Positions 21,530 to 30,185 of a stretch of DNA of 64,000 bases are shown here, one piece after another. Origin of the DNA: Aquabacterium sp. OR-4 (GTDB lineage Bacteria; Pseudomonadota; Gammaproteobacteria; Burkholderiales; Burkholderiaceae_C); the NCBI RefSeq assembly GCF_025290835.2, contig NZ_JAOCQD020000001.1, positions 2,480,001-2,544,000 of the forward strand, written 5' to 3'. The notes under the pieces are model-generated. The model saw only the letters and a list, made by a program, of their open reading frames with translations, did not search any database and was not told where the DNA came from. Made by a program: the position numbers and the translations under genes. Every line of letters begins with the position of its first letter. Position 1 is the stretch's first letter.

Positions 21530-21871
21530 AGCCGGGGCTCCCGGGCTCGCGGGTGCGCGGGCTCACCCGCCGGGCGGACGCGGGCCGGCTCAGCGCGGCC
21601 CGGCGCGCGCCCGGGCCATTGCAAAAGCGCTGTTTGGCCCGCCTGGCGATTTCTGGCTATAATCATCGTCTTTGCCGAATTCGGCCGGCGCGTTGCTTTT
21701 GATTTTTCAGGGCAACACCTGCGTTCCACGCGGGTTCCAAGCGAGCCCCAAACGGGGTCGGCTCAGATCGCAATTCGAAGGGCAGCCACCAGGCGACGCG
21801 GACCGCAGTGTCCACTTCCCGTGCTCTGGCTGCCGTGCCTGCAACAGTCATTCAGAGTCTGGAGAAGCGTC
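21530..21871 (+). other. Intergenic region trxB-rpmB with promoter and leader
   Basis: The first 100 bases are GC-rich with short inverted repeats (CCCGGGCTCGCGGG and neighbours) that may end trxB transcription. A strong promoter follows at 21634-21663. The 208-base leader between that promoter and rpmB has no open frame of its own that looks real. It may carry a fold for ribosomal-protein feedback, but I recognise no known element. Confidence 0.5.
21634..21663 (+). promoter_or_regulatory. Sigma-70 type promoter of rpmB-rpmG
   Basis: A perfect TATAAT at 21658-21663 has TTGGCC at 21634-21639 as -35, spaced by 18 bases. It is the best consensus promoter in the window, as expected for ribosomal protein genes, and leaves a leader of about 200 bases before rpmB. 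Confidence 0.7.
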
Positions 21872-22105
21872 ATGGCACGCGTCTGTCAAGTCACGGGCAA
21901 GGGCCCGATGGTGGGTAACAACGTTTCCCACGCCAACAACAAGACCAAGCGCCGCTGGCTGCCCAACCTGCAGTACCGCCGCTTCTGGGTCGAGAGCGAG
22001 AACCGCTGGGTGCGCCTGCGCATCACCAACGCGGCGCTGCGCCTCATCGACAAGGTGGGCATCGACGCCGTCGTGGCCGACCTGCGCGCCAAGAACGCGC
22101 TCTGA
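21872..22105 (+). CDS. rpmB: 50S ribosomal protein L28
   Basis: 77 residues from the ATG at 21872, with GGAG at 21861-21864. The sequence [17 protein letters not shown], then [20 protein letters not shown], is a clear L28. It has only one cysteine in the N-terminal region, the zinc-free form. A longer in-frame start 51 bases upstream is rejected because L28 begins M(A/S)RVCQ. Followed by rpmG after 38 bases, the standard pair. Confidence 0.98.
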   Translation: MARVCQVTGKGPMVGNNVSHANNKTKRRWLPNLQYRRFWVESENRWVRLRITNAALRLIDKVGIDAVVADLRAKNAL

Positions 22106-22143
22106 TCGCCGTTCGCTAACCCCACGCACTCTCGGAGCACACC

Positions 22144-22314
22144 ATGGCCACCAAAGGCGGACGCGAAAAGATCAAGCTGGAATCCACCGCGGGTACCGGT
22201 TTCTTCTACACGACCAACAAGAACAAGAAGACCACGCCCCAGAAGCTCGAATTCATGAAGTTCGATCCGAAGGCGCGCAAGCACGTCCTGTTCAAGGAAA
22301 TCAAGCTGAAGTGA
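22144..22314 (+). CDS. rpmG: 50S ribosomal protein L33
   Basis: 56 residues: [19 protein letters not shown], then [20 protein letters not shown]. It matches L33 over its full length and lacks the CxxC zinc ribbon, so it is the C-minus form as in E. coli. It lies 38 bases after rpmB and is followed by a good terminator. Confidence 0.97.
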   Translation: MATKGGREKIKLESTAGTGFFYTTNKNKKTTPQKLEFMKFDPKARKHVLFKEIKLK

Positions 22315-22359
22315 TCGGCCGGCCGCGCTGCGCGGCCCGTCTGCATCCTGGCTGATCGA

Positions 22360-22380
22360 AGCCCACCCTTGCGGTGGGCT
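22360..22380 (+). terminator. Rho-independent terminator after rpmG
   Basis: AGCCCACC at 22360-22367 pairs with GGTGGGCT at 22373-22380 over a 5-base loop, followed by TTGCGCTTTG. It is 45 bases after the rpmG stop and just before the end of the convergent dgoA, so it ends the ribosomal protein transcript. Confidence 0.75.
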
Positions 22381-22432
22381 TTGCGCTTTGTGGCCAGGGC
22401 GGCTTGCCGGCAGGCCGGCCGCGCCCTGCGGC

Positions 22433-23134
22433 TCAGCCGGCCTGGCCGCCCCGCCAGGCCGCGATGAAGGCCGCCGCGCGCGTGGCCACCTCGGCCGCGC
22501 CGGCGCCCTCGGGGTACAGCGCCGAGCCCAGGCCGGCGCCGTGGGCGCCCGCGGCGCGCCAGGCCGCCAGATTGCCGGGCGACACCCCGCCCACCGGCCA
22601 CAGCGGCACCTCGGCCGGCAGCACCGCGCGCAAGGCCTTGAGCCCGGCCGGCTGCAGCACCTCGGCCGGAAACAGCTTCAGGGCATCGGCCCCCGCGGCC
22701 AGCGCCGCAAAGGCTTCGGTGGCGGTGAACACGCCCGGCGCCACGCGCAGGCCGGCGGCATGCGCGCGGGCATGGCGGATCACCGCCACATCGGCATGCG
22801 GCATCACGATCAACCGCCCACCGGCCGCCGCCACCGCATCGACCTGGGCCGTGTCCAGCACCGTGCCGGCGCCCACCAGGGCATCGGCAGGAGCCATGGC
22901 CGCCAGGATGGCCAGGCTTTCCAGCGCCCCGGGCCGGTTGAGCGGCACCTCCAGCGTGCGAAAGCCCGCGTCGAACAAGGCCTGGCCGACCGCGGCGGCG
23001 TCGGCTGGCGGCAGGCCGCGCAGGATGGCCACCAAGGGCTGGGCCGGGGGCCAGGCGGGGCGCTCGGGGCGGTCGGCGGTGACGGGGCGGTCGGCGGCCA
23101 GCGCGGTGCTGGCCAGGGGCGCGGTGTCGTTCAT
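22433..23134 (-). CDS. dgoA: 2-dehydro-3-deoxy-6-phosphogalactonate aldolase
   Basis: 233 residues. It aligns well by eye with E. coli DgoA: PLVAILRG, TLEVPLNRPG with Glu62, LVGAGTVL, and ADALKLFPAEVLQP with Schiff-base Lys153, then VGGVSPGNLAAW and GAGLGSALY. It splits KDPGal into pyruvate and glyceraldehyde-3-phosphate, the last step of D-galactonate (De Ley-Doudoroff) breakdown. The first 30 residues are an extra Ala/Pro/Arg stretch not in the E. coli enzyme; a later start is possible, but no ATG is available before PLVAILRG. It follows dgoK by 43 bases. Confidence 0.9.
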   Translation of the reverse strand: MNDTAPLASTALAADRPVTADRPERPAWPPAQPLVAILRGLPPADAAAVGQALFDAGFRTLEVPLNRPGALESLAILAAMAPADALVGAGTVLDTAQVDAVAAAGGRLIVMPHADVAVIRHARAHAAGLRVAPGVFTATEAFAALAAGADALKLFPAEVLQPAGLKALRAVLPAEVPLWPVGGVSPGNLAAWRAAGAHGAGLGSALYPEGAGAAEVATRAAAFIAAWRGGQAG

Positions 23135-23177
23135 CTGGGCAGGGACTCGGCTCACAAGGCGGGCTGGCGATGGTGGA

Positions 23178-24152
23178 TCAGGGCCGCGGCAGCGCGGTGG
23201 CCTGGGTGCCACCCGGCGCCACAGCCGGCCCGGCGCCGGGCTCGCCCGCTGCGCCGGCGCCCAGCGCCCGCCAGGCGGCCGTCTGCACCGCCTCGATGTC
23301 CAGCGTGAGGCTTTGGCGGCCCAGCAGTTCGGCGCAGCGCGCATGCAGGCGGCACAGGGCCGGGCTGCCGATCAGGCGCACCGGCTGCTGCGCGGCCAGG
23401 CCGCGGGCCAGGGCTTCGTGCCATTCGGCACCCAGCAGCAGGCCGCTGAGGTAGGCGCCCGCCGCCTCGGGCGCCAGCGCGCCGGTCACCACCTGGGCAC
23501 GCAGGCCGAACAGCGCCCGGCTCAGCGCCGCCCGTCCCGCGGCCCGCACGCCCTGCGCAAAGGCCTCGGGACGGTCAAGCGGATCGCTGCCGGCCTGGGC
23601 AGCGAGCAGTGGCGCCAGCGTGCCGCCGGCCGACAGCAGCGCATGCAGCTCGCCGCTCAGGTAGGTGTGCAGGCGCTGCACGGCGCCGCCCTGCAGCAGC
23701 ACCCATTTGCTGTGGGTGCCGGGCAGCAGCGCCCAGCCGTCTTGCGGTGCCAGCTGCCAGGCGCCCAGCAACTGGGTTTCTTCACCGCGCATCACGTCGA
23801 CCGCCGCCTCGGCGCCGGCCTCGCGCCAGCAGCAGCCCGGCACGATGAAGCACTGCGCCTGTCCGGCCACCGGCACCAGCTGCTGCGCCCAGTCGGCCAG
23901 CGGCCGGCCGGCGTCGAGGTAGGGCACGGCCTGCCAGCCGCTGGCGCTGCCCACCATGCCGGCCATCACCACCGTGGCCTCCAGCGGCGCGCCCAGGCGG
24001 GCACGCAGCGCTGCCAGCGACGGGGCAAAGTGCGGCGCTGCGGCCAGCAGGCCCTGGTCATCGGCCAGCTGGCGCTGCAGCAGGCCATCGGTGAACCACC
24101 AGGCCCGCCGGTGGGTGGTGCCCCAGTCGATGCCGATCCAGTGCCGGCTCAT
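23178..24152 (-). CDS. dgoK: 2-dehydro-3-deoxygalactonokinase
   Basis: 324 residues. The start WIGIDWGTTHRRAW is the ATPase-fold phosphate-1 motif of DgoK, and VMAGMVGSASGWQAVPYL, MRGEETQLLGA and LLPGTHSKWV are family hallmarks. The enzyme phosphorylates 2-dehydro-3-deoxygalactonate with ATP, supplying the substrate of the adjacent aldolase. The C-terminal 25 residues are an Ala/Gly/Pro tail. The upstream galactonate dehydratase, transporter and GntR-type regulator are not in this window, so this is only part of the pathway. Confidence 0.92.
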   Translation of the reverse strand: MSRHWIGIDWGTTHRRAWWFTDGLLQRQLADDQGLLAAAPHFAPSLAALRARLGAPLEATVVMAGMVGSASGWQAVPYLDAGRPLADWAQQLVPVAGQAQCFIVPGCCWREAGAEAAVDVMRGEETQLLGAWQLAPQDGWALLPGTHSKWVLLQGGAVQRLHTYLSGELHALLSAGGTLAPLLAAQAGSDPLDRPEAFAQGVRAAGRAALSRALFGLRAQVVTGALAPEAAGAYLSGLLLGAEWHEALARGLAAQQPVRLIGSPALCRLHARCAELLGRQSLTLDIEAVQTAAWRALGAGAAGEPGAGPAVAPGGTQATALPRP

Positions 24153-24183
24153 CACGGGCGGCCGGCGCGGCGCAGGCCCTGGC

Positions 24184-24963
24184 TCACAGCGCCGGGCCCT
24201 GGAAGCCGCCGCGGCGGAAGGTGAGCACCAGCGTGTCGCGGTAGCCCCCGGCGGCGGCATCGATCGGCTGGATCGGGGTGGATTCGTGGATCACCCGGGT
24301 GTCGTCGAGCAGCAGCGCGCTCCAGGGCTCGGCCAGCGTGAAGCGCACGCCTTGCGGGCCGCGCGCGTCGAACACCCGCGTCTCGCCGCCCTTGATGCCC
24401 TGCCGCGCCACCAGGATCACCACCACCAGCTCGACGCCGTCGCGGTGCGCACCCTCGGGCGTGGGCCGGCCGATGCCGTCGGTGGTATCGATGCGAAAGG
24501 GGTGCGCTTCCACGTACCAGGGCTGGTCGGCGCCGCCGCGCAGGCGCGCGGCCTGCTGCGCCAGCCCGCCCAGCAGCCGGGACCAGGCCGGCGCCTCGGC
24601 CATGGCCGCCGGCAGCGGATCAAACCAGCGCTCGATGCCGCCATGCAGCGCGTTGTATTCAACCGGCTGCCAGTGCGCGCGGTGCGGCACGGCCTGCATC
24701 ACACCCTGGCCCTGGCCTGGCTCGTGGCCCGGCGCGCCGGGCTGGAGCACGAAGCAGCCGTGGCGCCGGCGCCGGTAGCGGCCGCCGTCCTTCAGGTGCT
24801 GGTCGGGCGGCAGGTCGTGCCACAGCGGGGCCCAGGCGGCCAGCTCGTGGCTGCGCACCCCCACGCAGCGCGCCAGCGATTCGGCATCCAGCACCGCGTA
24901 GCCGCTGCCGGCCAGCTGGGCATCGAGGTCGGACAGGGCGGTCAGGGGCGGCGGCAGGGTCAT
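24184..24963 (-). CDS. 2-oxoglutarate/Fe(II) dioxygenase-family protein
   Basis: 259 residues with a jelly-roll iron site readable as His173-x-Asp175 (EGAHRDGVELVVVIL), distal His226 (DDTRVIHESTP) and Arg242 (YRDTLVLTFRRGGF). This layout fits the 2OG-Fe dioxygenase family of free amino acid hydroxylases (IDO/leucine-isoleucine type, Pfam 2OG-Fe_dioxy). It is 31 bases upstream of dgoK on the same strand and probably shares its transcript, although no link with galactonate is known to me. Substrate unknown. Confidence 0.8.
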   Translation of the reverse strand: MTLPPPLTALSDLDAQLAGSGYAVLDAESLARCVGVRSHELAAWAPLWHDLPPDQHLKDGGRYRRRRHGCFVLQPGAPGHEPGQGQGVMQAVPHRAHWQPVEYNALHGGIERWFDPLPAAMAEAPAWSRLLGGLAQQAARLRGGADQPWYVEAHPFRIDTTDGIGRPTPEGAHRDGVELVVVILVARQGIKGGETRVFDARGPQGVRFTLAEPWSALLLDDTRVIHESTPIQPIDAAAGGYRDTLVLTFRRGGFQGPAL

Positions 24964-25197
24964 GGCACGGGCAGGCGCAGAAGGAACGGATGAAGCAGGA
25001 GACGGCTCGCAAACACGGCCAAGCACAAGGCCCGGCCGGACGGCGATTGTGGGCCAGCCCCCCCTGCAGGCCTGCAGGCGCGCGCTGCAGCCGCGGGTTG
25101 ATGCCGGCGCGGCCCGCGGCCAACACGGCGGTGGCCGTGCGCGCAAGCCTTGCGCTCACCGTAGACTTCGCGCGCCGGAAATCGGCGCCAAACCACG

Positions 25198-27663
25198 ATG
25201 CCGAACCCACGCCCACCCTCCCCCACCGCTGCAGCGCCCGCCGATACGGCCGGCCTGGACGACGACCCGTCGGCCCTGCGCCAGGCGGTGGCCCTGGCCG
25301 AGGTGGCCTCGTGGCGCCTGCCGCGCGGCCAGGGCCGGCTGGTGGCCAATGCGCGCAGCTGGGCCTTGATGGACCTGGCGCCGCCGGCCCAGGGCATGCC
25401 CATGGCGCAGTGGCTGCAGCGCGTGCATCCCGATGATCTGGCGCTGCTGCAGCCGCCCGGCCTGGCCGACCGCCCGGCACTGCGCGGCGGCGCGCCGCTG
25501 GACTGCGTGCTGCGCCTGTACCTGGGCGATGGCCATTGGCGGCGGCTGATGGTGCGGCGCACGGCCTGGCGCGACGAGCGCGGCCGCCTGCGTGGCCTGG
25601 CCGGCGTGGCACTCGACCTCACCGAGCACTTCGACGAGCAGCAGCGCGCGCTGGCGCTGACCCGCCGGCTCGAGCTGGCCACCATGGCCGCCGGCGTGGG
25701 CGTGTGGAGCTCCAACCCCGATGCGCCGGTGGCCCAGCGCCTGCAGTGGGACGCGCAGATGTACGCGCTGCACGACCTGCCCGGCGACGCCATGCCGCCG
25801 CACCTGGACGACTACCTGCAGCAGCATGTGCACCCGCAGGACCGCGACGCGGTGCGCGAGGGCTTTGCCACGATGCTGGCGCGCCGCGACGGCCGCATCG
25901 ACCTGGATCTGCGCGTGGTGCGCCCCGATGGCAGCCTGCGCCGCCTGGCCACGCGCAGCGCGGTCGAGACCAGCCCCGACGGCCAGCGCCGGCTCTACGG
26001 CGTGGCCCTGGACGTGACCGAGCGCCATGCCGCCGAGGCCCGGCTGCGCGAGGCCACCGAGCGCGCCGCGCTCGCCGCGCGCGGTGCCGGCATCGGCACC
26101 TGGGAGGTGGATGCCAGCGGCCAGCAGTGCTGGTGGGACGCGCAGATGTTCCGCCTGCGCGGGCTCGAGCCGCGGCCCGGGCCGGTGCACCGCGAGGAGT
26201 GGCAGCACTGGCTGCACCCGGCCGACCGCGACGGCAGCCAGGCCGAGCTGCTGCGCGCACTCGGCGAAGACCAGCCCTCGCAGCACGAGTTTCGGGTGAT
26301 CTGGCCCGATGGCAGCGTGCGCTGGCTGACCTCGCGCTCGACCGCGGTGCGCGACGAGCTGGGCCGGCCGCTGCGCCGCATCGGCATCAACTGGGACAGC
26401 ACCGATGCCCGCCTGGCCGACGAAGCGCGCCAGGAGCGCGCGCTGGCCCAGCGCGAGAGCCAGGCCAAGTCGCGCCTGCTGGCGCGCATCAGCCACGAGC
26501 TGCGCACGCCGCTGAACGCGGTGCTGGGCTTCACCCAGCTGCTGCTGCACGACGGCACCGACAGCGATCCGCAGGTCTGGCGCCGCCGCGTCGAGCAGGT
26601 GCAGACCTCGGGCCGCCACCTGCTGTCGCTGATCGACGATGTGCTCGATCTGTCCAGCCTGCAGTCGGGCGAGCTGCCGCAGCAGCTGCAGGCGGTGGAG
26701 CTGGCGCCGCTGGTGCGCGGCACCGTGCCGCTGGTCGAGCTGCTGGGCCACGACCTCGGCGTGAGCCTGCACCTCGACACCGTGGACGGCTGGGTGCAGG
26801 CCGACCCGGTGCGCCTGCGCCAGGTGCTGCTGAACCTGTTGAGCAACGCCATCAAGTACAACCGCCCCGGCGGCCGCGTGACGGTGCGCACCCGCACCGC
26901 CCAGGGACCCGCCGGCATGCAGCGGGTGCTCACCGTGCACGACACCGGCCGCGGCCTCACCGAGGACCAGATCGCGCGCATGTTCGAGCCCTTCAACCGC
27001 CTGGGCGCCGAGCGCGACGGCATCGCCGGCACCGGCATCGGCCTGGCCATCGTGAAGAGTGCGGTCGAGCAGATGGGCGGCCAGGTGCGCGTGCACAGCC
27101 GGCTGGGCGAAGGCAGCAGCTTCGAGGTGCGCCTGCCGATGGCCGAGCCACCGCCGCAGGCCGGCCCCGCAGTGCGCCTGGGCGACGGCCTGCCGGCGCA
27201 GCGCGGCGGCAACGGCCGCCTGCTCTACATCGAGGACAACGAGGTCAACATGCTGATCGTGCAGGAGCTGGTGGCGCGCCGCCCCGACCTGCACTTCATC
27301 GGCGCCGTCGACGGCGCCAGCGGCCTGGCCGAGGCCCGTGCCCAGCGGCCGCAGCTGATCCTGCTGGACATCCACCTGCCCGACATGGACGGCCACGAGG
27401 TGCTGGCGCGCCTGCGCGCCGATCCGGCCACGGCCGCCATCCGCTGCATCGCGGTGTCGGCCAATGCCATGCCCGAGGACATCCGCCGCGCGCAGGCGGC
27501 GGGCTTCGACGGCTACTGGACCAAGCCGCTCGAGATGACCGCCTTCTTGCAGGCGCTGGACACCTTGTTCGGCCCGGCGGACACCCCACCCGCCACGGCA
27601 GCCCTTGAGCCCGCGCCGCTGCCCGGGCCGCTGCCCGAAGGCAGCGCCAATCCACCGGTGTAG
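25198..27663 (+). CDS. PAS-domain hybrid sensor histidine kinase / response regulator
   Basis: 821 residues, no membrane segment. PAS-like blocks cover about 30-420, three by my reading (each ending VALDLTEHF, VALDVTERH and INWDSTDA). The kinase core has His433 in SHELRTPLNAV, an N box LLNLLSNAIKYN and G boxes DTGRGL and GTGIGLAIVK. A receiver domain follows with the acidic pocket IEDNEVN, phospho-acceptor Asp724 (LLDIHLPDMDG) and WTKPL. It is a cytosolic hybrid kinase; its output probably goes to a phosphotransfer protein encoded elsewhere. Divergent from the dioxygenase gene and convergent with dcp. Confidence 0.93.
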   Translation: MPNPRPPSPTAAAPADTAGLDDDPSALRQAVALAEVASWRLPRGQGRLVANARSWALMDLAPPAQGMPMAQWLQRVHPDDLALLQPPGLADRPALRGGAPLDCVLRLYLGDGHWRRLMVRRTAWRDERGRLRGLAGVALDLTEHFDEQQRALALTRRLELATMAAGVGVWSSNPDAPVAQRLQWDAQMYALHDLPGDAMPPHLDDYLQQHVHPQDRDAVREGFATMLARRDGRIDLDLRVVRPDGSLRRLATRSAVETSPDGQRRLYGVALDVTERHAAEARLREATERAALAARGAGIGTWEVDASGQQCWWDAQMFRLRGLEPRPGPVHREEWQHWLHPADRDGSQAELLRALGEDQPSQHEFRVIWPDGSVRWLTSRSTAVRDELGRPLRRIGINWDSTDARLADEARQERALAQRESQAKSRLLARISHELRTPLNAVLGFTQLLLHDGTDSDPQVWRRRVEQVQTSGRHLLSLIDDVLDLSSLQSGELPQQLQAVELAPLVRGTVPLVELLGHDLGVSLHLDTVDGWVQADPVRLRQVLLNLLSNAIKYNRPGGRVTVRTRTAQGPAGMQRVLTVHDTGRGLTEDQIARMFEPFNRLGAERDGIAGTGIGLAIVKSAVEQMGGQVRVHSRLGEGSSFEVRLPMAEPPPQAGPAVRLGDGLPAQRGGNGRLLYIEDNEVNMLIVQELVARRPDLHFIGAVDGASGLAEARAQRPQLILLDIHLPDMDGHEVLARLRADPATAAIRCIAVSANAMPEDIRRAQAAGFDGYWTKPLEMTAFLQALDTLFGPADTPPATAALEPAPLPGPLPEGSANPPV

Positions 27664-27722
27664 CCGGCCGCGCGCCGCCGGCCAGCCGGCGCCCGCGCGG
27701 TCGTCACAGCCCGGGGCCTGGT

Positions 27723-29798
27723 TCAGATCAGGCCGCGGCCGCGCAGCATCGGCTCGATCACCGCGTCGCGGCCGCGGAAGGCGCGAAACGCGGCGCCCGG
27801 CTCCACACTGTCGCCACGGCTGTAGATGCAGGCCTTGAGCCGCGCCGCGGTGGCCGCGTCGAACGCGCTGCCGGCTTCGGTGAAGGCGTCGAAGGCATCG
27901 GCCTCCAGCACCTCGGCCCACAGGTAGACGTAGTAGCCGGCGGCATAGCTGTCGCCCGAGAACAGGTGCTGGAAGTGCGGCAGGCGGTGGTTCAGGCCGG
28001 CCGCGGCCGGCAGGCCGCGGGCCTGCATCACCTGCTGCTCGAAGGCCACGATGTCGCTGATCGGCGCATCGCCCTCGCCCTGCTCGTGCGCGGCCAGGTC
28101 GACGATGGCGCTGGCGGTGTAGCGCACCGTCTCGTAGCCCTGGCCAAAGCGGCCCGCGGCCTCGAGCCGGTCGATCAGTGCATCGGGCAAGGCCTCGCCG
28201 GTCTGGCAGTGGCGCGCATGGCGACGCAGCACCTCGCGCTCGGTGCCCCAGTGCTCGAACAGCTGCGAGGGCAGTTCGACGAAATCGCGCAGCACCCGCG
28301 TGCCCGACACGCGCCGGTAGCCCACGTCCGACAGCAGGCCGTGCAGCGCATGGCCGAACTCATGGAACAGCGTGCGCACATCCTCGGGCGACAGCAGCGT
28401 GGGCTGGCCAGGCGCCGACTTGGCGAAGTTGTTGTTGTTGAGCACCACCGGCGCCACCACGCCGCCCGGCGCGTCGCCGTTGCGGTGCTGCACCGCCAGC
28501 GAGCTCATCCAGGCGCCGCTGCGCTTGGCCGGGCGCGAGAAGTTGTCGTGCAGAAACAGCCCCATCGGCGCACCGCCGGCCTCAGGCAGCACCTCGTACA
28601 CATCGACATCGGGGTGATAGGCCTGCAGGTCGGCGCGCCGGCGCAGCACGATGCCGAACAGGCGCTGCGCGCACTCGAAGGCCGCCGCCACCATGTTGGG
28701 CAGCGCGAAATAGGGCTTGAGCTGGGCATCGTCGAGCGCGTAGTGCTGCTGGCGCACCCGCTCGGCCCAGAAGCGCCAGTCCCAGGCCTCGAGCGCGTGG
28801 CTGACACCGGCCTGGGCCATGGCCGCCGCCAGCAGCTCGCGCTCGCGCGCCAGCGCCGGCACGGCGCGCTGCCACACCTCGTCGAGCAGGGCCCACACCC
28901 GCTGGCGCGTCTGGGCCATGGTGTCGGCGAGCTTGAAGTCGGCGTAGTTGGCACAGCCCATCAGCGCCGCCTGGCGCCGGCGCAGCGCCAGGATGTCGCG
29001 CACCAGCGCGCGGTTGTCGTGCTCGCCCGGCTGCTCGCCGCGGCCCACCCAGGCGCGCCAGGCGGTCTCGCGCAGGTCGCGCCGCTCGGAGTAGCCGAGA
29101 AAGGGCACGATCAGCGAGCGCGACAGCGTGATCACCGGCACCTCGAGCCCGCGCTCGGCCGCCGCCTGGCGTGCTGCCGCACGCACAAAGGCCGGCAGGC
29201 CGGCCATGGCCGCCTCGTCGGGCAGCGGCAGGGTGAAGTTGGCCTCGTCGTGCAGCACGTTCTGGCCGAAGCGGGTGGTCAGCTGGGCATGCTGCTGGGC
29301 CAGCGCGGCAAATTCAGCGCGGGCCGCGTCGGGCAGCTGCGCACCGGCGCGCTGAAAGTCGCGGTGCAGGCGCTCGACCAGGCGCCGCTGCTCGGGCGTC
29401 AGGGCACCCGCCCCGCTGCCGCCCTGCAGGCCGGCGTGCACGGCGTCGATGCGCGCGAACATCGCCAGATCCTGGTGCACCGCGCTCCAGTGCGCCGCCA
29501 CCGGGCCGGCCAGCTGGCGCTGCGCCGCCTGCAGCTCGGGCGTGGTGGCCGAGGCGGTGAGGTTGCTGAACACCGCCTCCACCCGGTTCAGCAAGGCACC
29601 GGCACGGTCGAAGGCGGCCACGGTGTTGTCGAAGTCGGGCGGCGCGCCGTGCGCGACGATGGCCGCGATCTCGGCGCGGTGCAGCGCCATGGCACGTTCG
29701 AAGGCGGGGCCGAAGTGTTCGGCGCGGATGCGGTCGAAGGCGGGCAGGGCCAGCGCCTGGTCGGCGTCAAGCAGCAGGGGATTGGTGATGGCGTCCAT
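27723..29798 (-). CDS. dcp: M3-family peptidyl-dipeptidase Dcp
   Basis: 691 residues from the ATG at 29798. The zinc site HEFGH is at 479-483 and the third ligand Glu lies in RDFVELPSQ about 25 residues on. Long stretches match E. coli Dcp rather than oligopeptidase A, for example NPLLL near the start, DEAQLKPYF-like DDAQLKPYF, VYHPDV-type YHPDVDVYEV and SYAAGYYVYLW. It releases dipeptides from peptide C-termini. A much longer open frame upstream is antisense to the next kinase gene and is not real. Confidence 0.93.
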   Translation of the reverse strand: MDAITNPLLLDADQALALPAFDRIRAEHFGPAFERAMALHRAEIAAIVAHGAPPDFDNTVAAFDRAGALLNRVEAVFSNLTASATTPELQAAQRQLAGPVAAHWSAVHQDLAMFARIDAVHAGLQGGSGAGALTPEQRRLVERLHRDFQRAGAQLPDAARAEFAALAQQHAQLTTRFGQNVLHDEANFTLPLPDEAAMAGLPAFVRAAARQAAAERGLEVPVITLSRSLIVPFLGYSERRDLRETAWRAWVGRGEQPGEHDNRALVRDILALRRRQAALMGCANYADFKLADTMAQTRQRVWALLDEVWQRAVPALARERELLAAAMAQAGVSHALEAWDWRFWAERVRQQHYALDDAQLKPYFALPNMVAAAFECAQRLFGIVLRRRADLQAYHPDVDVYEVLPEAGGAPMGLFLHDNFSRPAKRSGAWMSSLAVQHRNGDAPGGVVAPVVLNNNNFAKSAPGQPTLLSPEDVRTLFHEFGHALHGLLSDVGYRRVSGTRVLRDFVELPSQLFEHWGTEREVLRRHARHCQTGEALPDALIDRLEAAGRFGQGYETVRYTASAIVDLAAHEQGEGDAPISDIVAFEQQVMQARGLPAAAGLNHRLPHFQHLFSGDSYAAGYYVYLWAEVLEADAFDAFTEAGSAFDAATAARLKACIYSRGDSVEPGAAFRAFRGRDAVIEPMLRGRGLI

Positions 29799-30185
29799 GG
29801 GTTTGGCAGCGTTGGGCGGCCCCTTCGTGGGGTGCTGCGAAAAGCGTCGATCAACGAGCGCCGCATGATGCCACCGCGCGCGCGGCCGCCCGGCCGGCGC
29901 TTGGCAATCCCCTGTTTGCACCGCCAGGGCCCCGCAAGCGGGGCTTGCGGCGCCGCTGCCGAGGGCCCCTCCGAGCCCGTGCATTCTGGGCGATACTGAC
30001 CCGGCCCTCGGCCTGGCAACGGCAGCACGCCAGCGCCGCAGTGGCCACGCCACCTCTGCTGGGAGCCTGAGCTGACCCCCCGTGACCGTTGGCCGATCCG
30101 GCCCGCGCTCGATCGCGCTGCACTTGACCTGGGACTTGCGCTCAGCGACGGCCAGCGCGCGCAGATCACCCATGAGCAGCTGCGC
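29799..30185. other. Divergent intergenic region dcp / hybrid kinase
   Basis: It holds a perfect 8-base inverted repeat, CCGCAAGC at 29932-29939 and GCTTGCGG at 29943-29950 with loop GGG, lying between the two divergent starts. It has no T run and is more likely a regulatory or processing structure than a terminator. The last 110 bases may be the 5' part of the kinase gene (see that entry). No clear promoter hexamers are seen. Confidence 0.4.
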
